Under the pieces are notes generated by a model, which saw only the letters and a program-made list of their open reading frames with translations, made no database searches and was not told the DNA's origin. The translations under genes were made by a program, and so were the position numbers. Shown piece by piece: positions 12,263-13,709 of a stretch of DNA of 13,709 bases (its first letter is position 1; the number at the start of each line of letters is the position of its first letter). Where the stretch lies: positions 1 to 13,709 of the forward strand of contig CAZNOZ010000048.1 in assembly GCA_964574935.1 (NCBI GenBank). The letters run 5' to 3'. This DNA comes from JBBECE01 sp964574935 (lineage in GTDB: Bacteria; Pseudomonadota; Alphaproteobacteria; Rhizobiales; Devosiaceae).

Positions 12263-13709
12263 ATGCAATCGTTATCCGCACTTGAACCCGCCGCCGGCGA
12301 AGTCTCGACCGTCGCCATTCGCATACCTTTGCGCCTGATCGGCATCGCCTGCTTCGCGGTCGCGGCCCTGGTCCTGGTGGCGCTGGCCAGCTGGTCAGTT
12401 GCCGACCCGAGCCTGTCCAACGCCGTCGACGCCGCACCCGGCAACTGGCTGGGCGCTCCCGGCGCCATCGTCGCGGACCTCATCTATCAGTTCCTCGGCC
12501 TGGCCGGCCTCATCGCCCTGGCAGCCCCCATGATCTGGAGCTGGTCGCTGATCGCCAACCGGCATCCCGGCCGCATCGGCTCGCGGATTCTCGCCTGGCT
12601 GGCCATGACCCTGACCGCTGCCGGCGCCCTCGGTTTCCTCCCCGCCACGGCCAGCTGGCCACTGGCGGCCGGTCTCGGCGGCGTCACCGGGTACGGCTTC
12701 GCCACCCTCGCCGCCACGCTTGTCGGCGCACCATTGTCCGGGCTCCCCGCGCTCGCCTGCGCCTCGCTGCTCGCCTTGAGCGCCCTGGCGGCCTTTCTCT
12801 ATGCGGTCCGGCCGACCGGCCGCTTGCTTTTCAGCCTGCCAGCCCACGACACCGAGCCCGCCGATCGCGCGCCCAAGGCGCGCCTGTCGGCGCTCCGGGC
12901 TGGCGTCTCGATCGCGATCGGGGCCCTCACGCATGCCCTGATGCGGCTTGGGCTGAACCTGCGCGCCTGGTGGCGGCAGCGCAACGCCGATCGCGCTGAG
13001 GCGACCGAGCCCGGCTGGCGCCGCAGCGCCATCGAGCCCTCCCTGCAGCCGGCGCCGGACGCCGCCGACGACGACTATGTCGATGCCGACGCCATCGGCG
13101 AGTTGATTCGCGGCGGCGAGACGGACGCCGGGCCCACCAGGGCGCCGACCAACATCGAGCCTTCCGCTCCCCCGCTAGCGCCCGGGCGGCGGCAGGCCCT
13201 CGAGGCCCAGACCTCGCTCATCTCGAACCGCGAGTTCGAGCTGCCCGAGCTCGACTCTCTGTCCCCGCCCCCGGCGGCCCGTGCCGGCGCTCGCCAGAAC
13301 CCCGACGCCCTCGAGCACAACGCCAGGATGCTCGAATCCGTGCTCGAGGATTTCGGCGTCAAGGGCGACATCATCAATGTCCGCCCCGGTCCCGTGGTCA
13401 CCCTCTACGAACTCGAACCGGCTCCCGGCATCAAGTCGTCCCGGGTCATCGGTCTGGCCGACGACATCGCCCGCTCGATGAGCGCCATCTCGGTCAGGGT
13501 CGCCGTCGTGCCGGGCCGCAACGCCATCGGCATCGAGCTGCCCAATCCCGATCGCGAGACGGTCTATCTGCGCGAGCTGCTCGGCTCGGCCGACTTCGAG
13601 AACGTCAAGGGCAAGCTGCCGCTTTGCCTTGGCAAGACAATCGGTGGCGAGCCGGTGATCGCCGATCTCGCCCGCATGCCGCATCTTCTGATCGCCGGCA
13701 CCACCGGCT
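12263..13709 (+). CDS. ftsK: DNA translocase FtsK, N-terminal part (right end outside window)
   Basis: ATG 12263 opens 482 codons to the right edge. The N-terminal 185 residues are membrane domain, with hydrophobic segments at about 22-44, 68-94, 108-126 and 160-181. A charged, Pro/Ala-rich linker follows (about 190-345). The FtsK alpha/beta motor then begins (LEHNARMLESVLEDFGVKGD, GPVVTLYELEPAPGIK, SSRVIGLADDIARSMSAISV, VPGRNAIGIELPN), ending LPLCLGKTIGGEPVIADLAR and LLIAGTTG, which is the start of the Walker A loop. FtsK tethers to the septum, pumps DNA toward dif using KOPS and activates XerCD. The rest of the ATPase and the gamma winged-helix domain lie beyond the edge. The Shine-Dalgarno is weak (AAGG 13 nt upstream). 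An upstream GTG is closed by an in-frame TAA, which supports this start. Confidence 0.93.
   Translation, partial: MQSLSALEPAAGEVSTVAIRIPLRLIGIACFAVAALVLVALASWSVADPSLSNAVDAAPGNWLGAPGAIVADLIYQFLGLAGLIALAAPMIWSWSLIANRHPGRIGSRILAWLAMTLTAAGALGFLPATASWPLAAGLGGVTGYGFATLAATLVGAPLSGLPALACASLLALSALAAFLYAVRPTGRLLFSLPAHDTEPADRAPKARLSALRAGVSIAIGALTHALMRLGLNLRAWWRQRNADRAEATEPGWRRSAIEPSLQPAPDAADDDYVDADAIGELIRGGETDAGPTRAPTNIEPSAPPLAPGRRQALEAQTSLISNREFELPELDSLSPPPAARAGARQNPDALEHNARMLESVLEDFGVKGDIINVRPGPVVTLYELEPAPGIKSSRVIGLADDIARSMSAISVRVAVVPGRNAIGIELPNPDRETVYLRELLGSADFENVKGKLPLCLGKTIGGEPVIADLARMPHLLIAGTTG

Overview
The window looks like chromosomal DNA from a GC-rich alphaproteobacterium, most likely of the order Hyphomicrobiales (Rhizobiales). 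Three things point that way. The gene run CnoX-type thioredoxin, Lon-N-domain protein, Trm112-like protein, UbiH-type hydroxylase, glnK, amtB, ftsK is familiar from that order. The glycerol genes are of the rhizobial ABC-transporter type. A full CtrA-type box (TTAA-N7-TTAAC) precedes ftsK. The genus cannot be fixed from the sequence.

Region 1 (1-4371, all minus strand) is a glycerol catabolism locus. It holds a DeoR-family repressor (glpR), aerobic glycerol-3-phosphate dehydrogenase (glpD) and the glycerol ABC transporter binding protein (glpV, which runs off the left edge near its C terminus). The 199-bp glpR-glpD gap carries six CGAAA words in helical register plus TTCG/CGAA inverted pairs, a very likely GlpR operator array.

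Region 2 (4372-6460) is a degraded, mobile stretch. It contains about 320 bp with no clear gene, the C-terminal third of a uracil-DNA-glycosylase-like gene, and an IS3-family element (IS407-like, about 1.19 kb) abutting that fragment. The IS orfA is broken by a nonsense codon. About 315 bp of unassigned sequence follows, then a strong terminator and tRNA-Gly(GCC) on the minus strand.

Region 3 (6536-8734, plus strand) is a tight three-gene operon: a thioredoxin-TPR protein with a WCGPC site, a Lon N-terminal-domain protein and a Trm112/UPF0434-like protein. The middle gene is interrupted by a run of exactly 100 N. The N run is flanked by a perfect 55-nt duplication, and collapsing it restores one continuous 226-codon frame, so this is an assembly artefact.

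Region 4 (8731-11956) has a UbiH/COQ6-type ubiquinone hydroxylase on the minus strand, convergent with the Trm112-like gene and sharing its CTAG stop. Divergent from it is the nitrogen-control pair glnK-amtB, preceded by a near-consensus sigma-54 promoter.

Region 5 (11957-13709) is a 306-bp structured intergenic region with several inverted repeats, a palindrome and the CtrA box. It is followed by the N-terminal two-thirds of ftsK, cut by the right edge just inside the Walker A loop.

I found no convincing new multi-gene system. The most useful observations are regulatory (GlpR array, CtrA box, sigma-54 element, structured amtB-ftsK intergenic region) and structural (false gap, decayed IS and gene remnants).
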